This document shows positions 5,652-6,574 of a stretch of 6,574 nucleotides of DNA, in pieces. The number at the start of each line of letters is the position of its first letter. Positions within the stretch are counted from its first letter, which is position 1. The position numbers and the translations under genes were made by a program. The notes beneath the pieces are model-generated. The model searched no databases. It worked only from the letters and a program-made list of their open reading frames with translations, and was not told the DNA's origin. This stretch comes from Desulfovibrio sp. Lineage in GTDB: Bacteria > Desulfobacterota > Desulfovibrionia > Desulfovibrionales > Desulfovibrionaceae. The stretch is taken from positions 12,789 to 19,362 of the forward strand of contig NZ_JAHZAA010000043.1 of NCBI RefSeq assembly GCF_019424165.1, in the 5' to 3' direction.

Positions 5652-6044
5652 TTAACGCTTGGAGTACTGGTACCGGGCGCGTGCAGCGCGCAGGCCGTAC
5701 TTTTTACGTTCTTTCTTGCGGGCGTCGCGGGTAAGGAAGCCGGCTTTCTTGAGCACAGGGCGCAGGGCCGGGTCTACCAACAGAAGGGCTCGGGAAATAC
5801 CGTGGCGCACAGCTTCGGCCTGACCGGTCACACCACCGCCAGCCACGCTGACGCGCACGTCAAGCTTGTCAATCAGCTTGGCAAGTACCAGGGGCTGACG
5901 AATGATCATCTGCAAGGTCTTACGGGGAAAATAGTTCTCAAAAGAACGCCCGTTAACCGTGATGCCACCGGAACCGGCATATATGCGGGTACGCGCCGTG
6001 GCGGTCTTGCGGCGGCCGGTGCCGTATTCAAATTTCTCGCTCAT
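5652..6044 (-). CDS. rpsI: 30S ribosomal protein S9 (uS9)
   Basis: uS9 sits in the head of the small ribosomal subunit; its C-terminal tail reaches the P-site tRNA anticodon stem. The 130-residue length is normal. The family signature GGGVTGQAEAVRHGISRAL is at 69-87, the N-terminal GTGRRKTATARTR at 8-20, and the basic tail ends in SKR (128-130), the conserved tRNA-contacting end. The start at 6044 has TAAGGAG (6060-6054) nine bases upstream, so the ribosome binding site contains the rplM stop codon. It is the second gene of the widespread rplM-rpsI pair, 13 bases after rplM, and ends before two tandem terminators. Nothing is unusual in the protein. Confidence 0.98.
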   Translation of the reverse strand: MSEKFEYGTGRRKTATARTRIYAGSGGITVNGRSFENYFPRKTLQMIIRQPLVLAKLIDKLDVRVSVAGGGVTGQAEAVRHGISRALLLVDPALRPVLKKAGFLTRDARKKERKKYGLRAARARYQYSKR

Positions 6045-6057
6045 GGCATTCTACTCC

Positions 6058-6492
6058 TTAATGCGGCAGCGTCAGCGGCTGGGGATTCTGGGCCGTGTGC
6101 GGATGTTCAGGCCCGGCGTAAATCTTAAGCTTCTTCAGCATGGCGCGGCCCAAGCGATTTTTGGGCAGCATACCCTTCACGGCGGCCATCAGGACGCGGG
6201 AAGGTTTGTCGGCCAGCACGTCGCCGAGAATGGTGGTCTTGAGACCGCCAACCCAGCCAGAGTGCCGGTAATATTTTTTGTCAGCCAGCTTGTTGCCGGT
6301 GACCTTGATCTTTTCGCAGTTAATTACCACGATAAAGTCCCCGTTATCCATATGCGGGGCAAATTCCGGCTTGTGCTTGCCGCGCAGGCGGTGGGCGATC
6401 TGGCTGGCCATACGGCCAAGCACCTGATCCTGAGCGTCAACCACGAACCACTGGCGGTTGATGTCTTTGGGGGTGGGGCTGAACGTCTTCAT
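6058..6492 (-). CDS. rplM: 50S ribosomal protein L13 (uL13)
   Basis: uL13 is an early-binding protein of the large ribosomal subunit that contacts 23S rRNA. The protein has 144 residues, normal for the family. It opens with the usual WFVVDAQDQVLGRMASQIA (15-33) and KHKPEFAPHMDNGDFIVVIN (39-58), and carries the L13 signature VKGMLPKNRLGRAMLKKLKI (105-124) followed by YAGPEHPHTAQNP. The ATG at 6492 has GAGGAG (6506-6501) eight bases upstream. It is co-transcribed with rpsI. In some bacteria L13 represses its own operon through the leader; whether that holds here cannot be judged from 82 bases of upstream sequence. Confidence 0.98.
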   Translation of the reverse strand: MKTFSPTPKDINRQWFVVDAQDQVLGRMASQIAHRLRGKHKPEFAPHMDNGDFIVVINCEKIKVTGNKLADKKYYRHSGWVGGLKTTILGDVLADKPSRVLMAAVKGMLPKNRLGRAMLKKLKIYAGPEHPHTAQNPQPLTLPH

Positions 6493-6574
6493 CGGAATGA
6501 CTCCTCACATCTGCAAATAGCAGCAGCCGTAGAGGCCGCAAAAAAGTTCATTTCGCGATGCGCCGTCGAACGGG
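6493..6574 (-). promoter_or_regulatory. Upstream leader of rplM with a small hairpin
   Basis: This gene-free end of the window holds the rplM ribosome binding site and, at 6539-6523 on the minus strand, a small hairpin (GCGGCC and GGCTGC, 5-base loop, one G-U pair). A run of six T residues precedes rather than follows the hairpin, so it is not a terminator for this strand. I see no convincing promoter; it probably lies beyond the edge. The hairpin could be part of a ribosomal leader, but it is short and could be chance. Confidence 0.3.

Overview
The window looks like a piece of a free-living Gram-negative, most likely a Desulfovibrio-type deltaproteobacterium (Desulfobacterota). The reasons are moderately high GC, strong GGAGG-type ribosome binding sites, a periplasmic branched-chain amino acid uptake system, and the wording of the S9/L13 and YcaO proteins. 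This assignment is from memory of family sequences and was not searched. All convincing genes lie on the minus strand, so reading from right to left gives the order of transcription. No gene-free stretch exceeds about 145 bases, and no tRNA, rRNA, CRISPR array or insertion sequence is visible.

Right end (6574 to 5576): rplM (L13) and rpsI (S9) form the usual two-gene ribosomal operon, closed by two rho-independent terminators in tandem.

Centre (about 5552 to 3574): a single large gene encodes a YcaO-superfamily protein, the family that uses ATP to activate peptide amide bonds (azoline, thioamide and amidine formation). It follows a 28-base dyad that overlaps a possible -10 box. No precursor peptide gene of normal type, TfuA gene or other partner is in the window, so its substrate is unknown. 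Just past its stop codon is a small tandem repeat: two exact 24-base units flanked by diverged ones. Its 19-base core also occurs, exactly, inside the ycaO coding sequence about 840 bases away.

Left end (3608 to 1): a branched-chain amino acid ABC transporter operon in the order livK (binding protein), livH and livM (permeases), livG (ATPase, cut off by the window edge). The best promoter for livK takes its -35 box from the last exact copy of the ycaO-derived repeat. A strong terminator between livK and livH probably lets only part of the transcripts continue, giving more binding protein than membrane complex. livH/livM overlap by one base and livM/livG by four, which suggests translational coupling.

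Most genes here are ordinary. The parts worth a second look are the YcaO protein with its unassigned N-terminal region, and the repeat that links the ycaO gene to the liv promoter.
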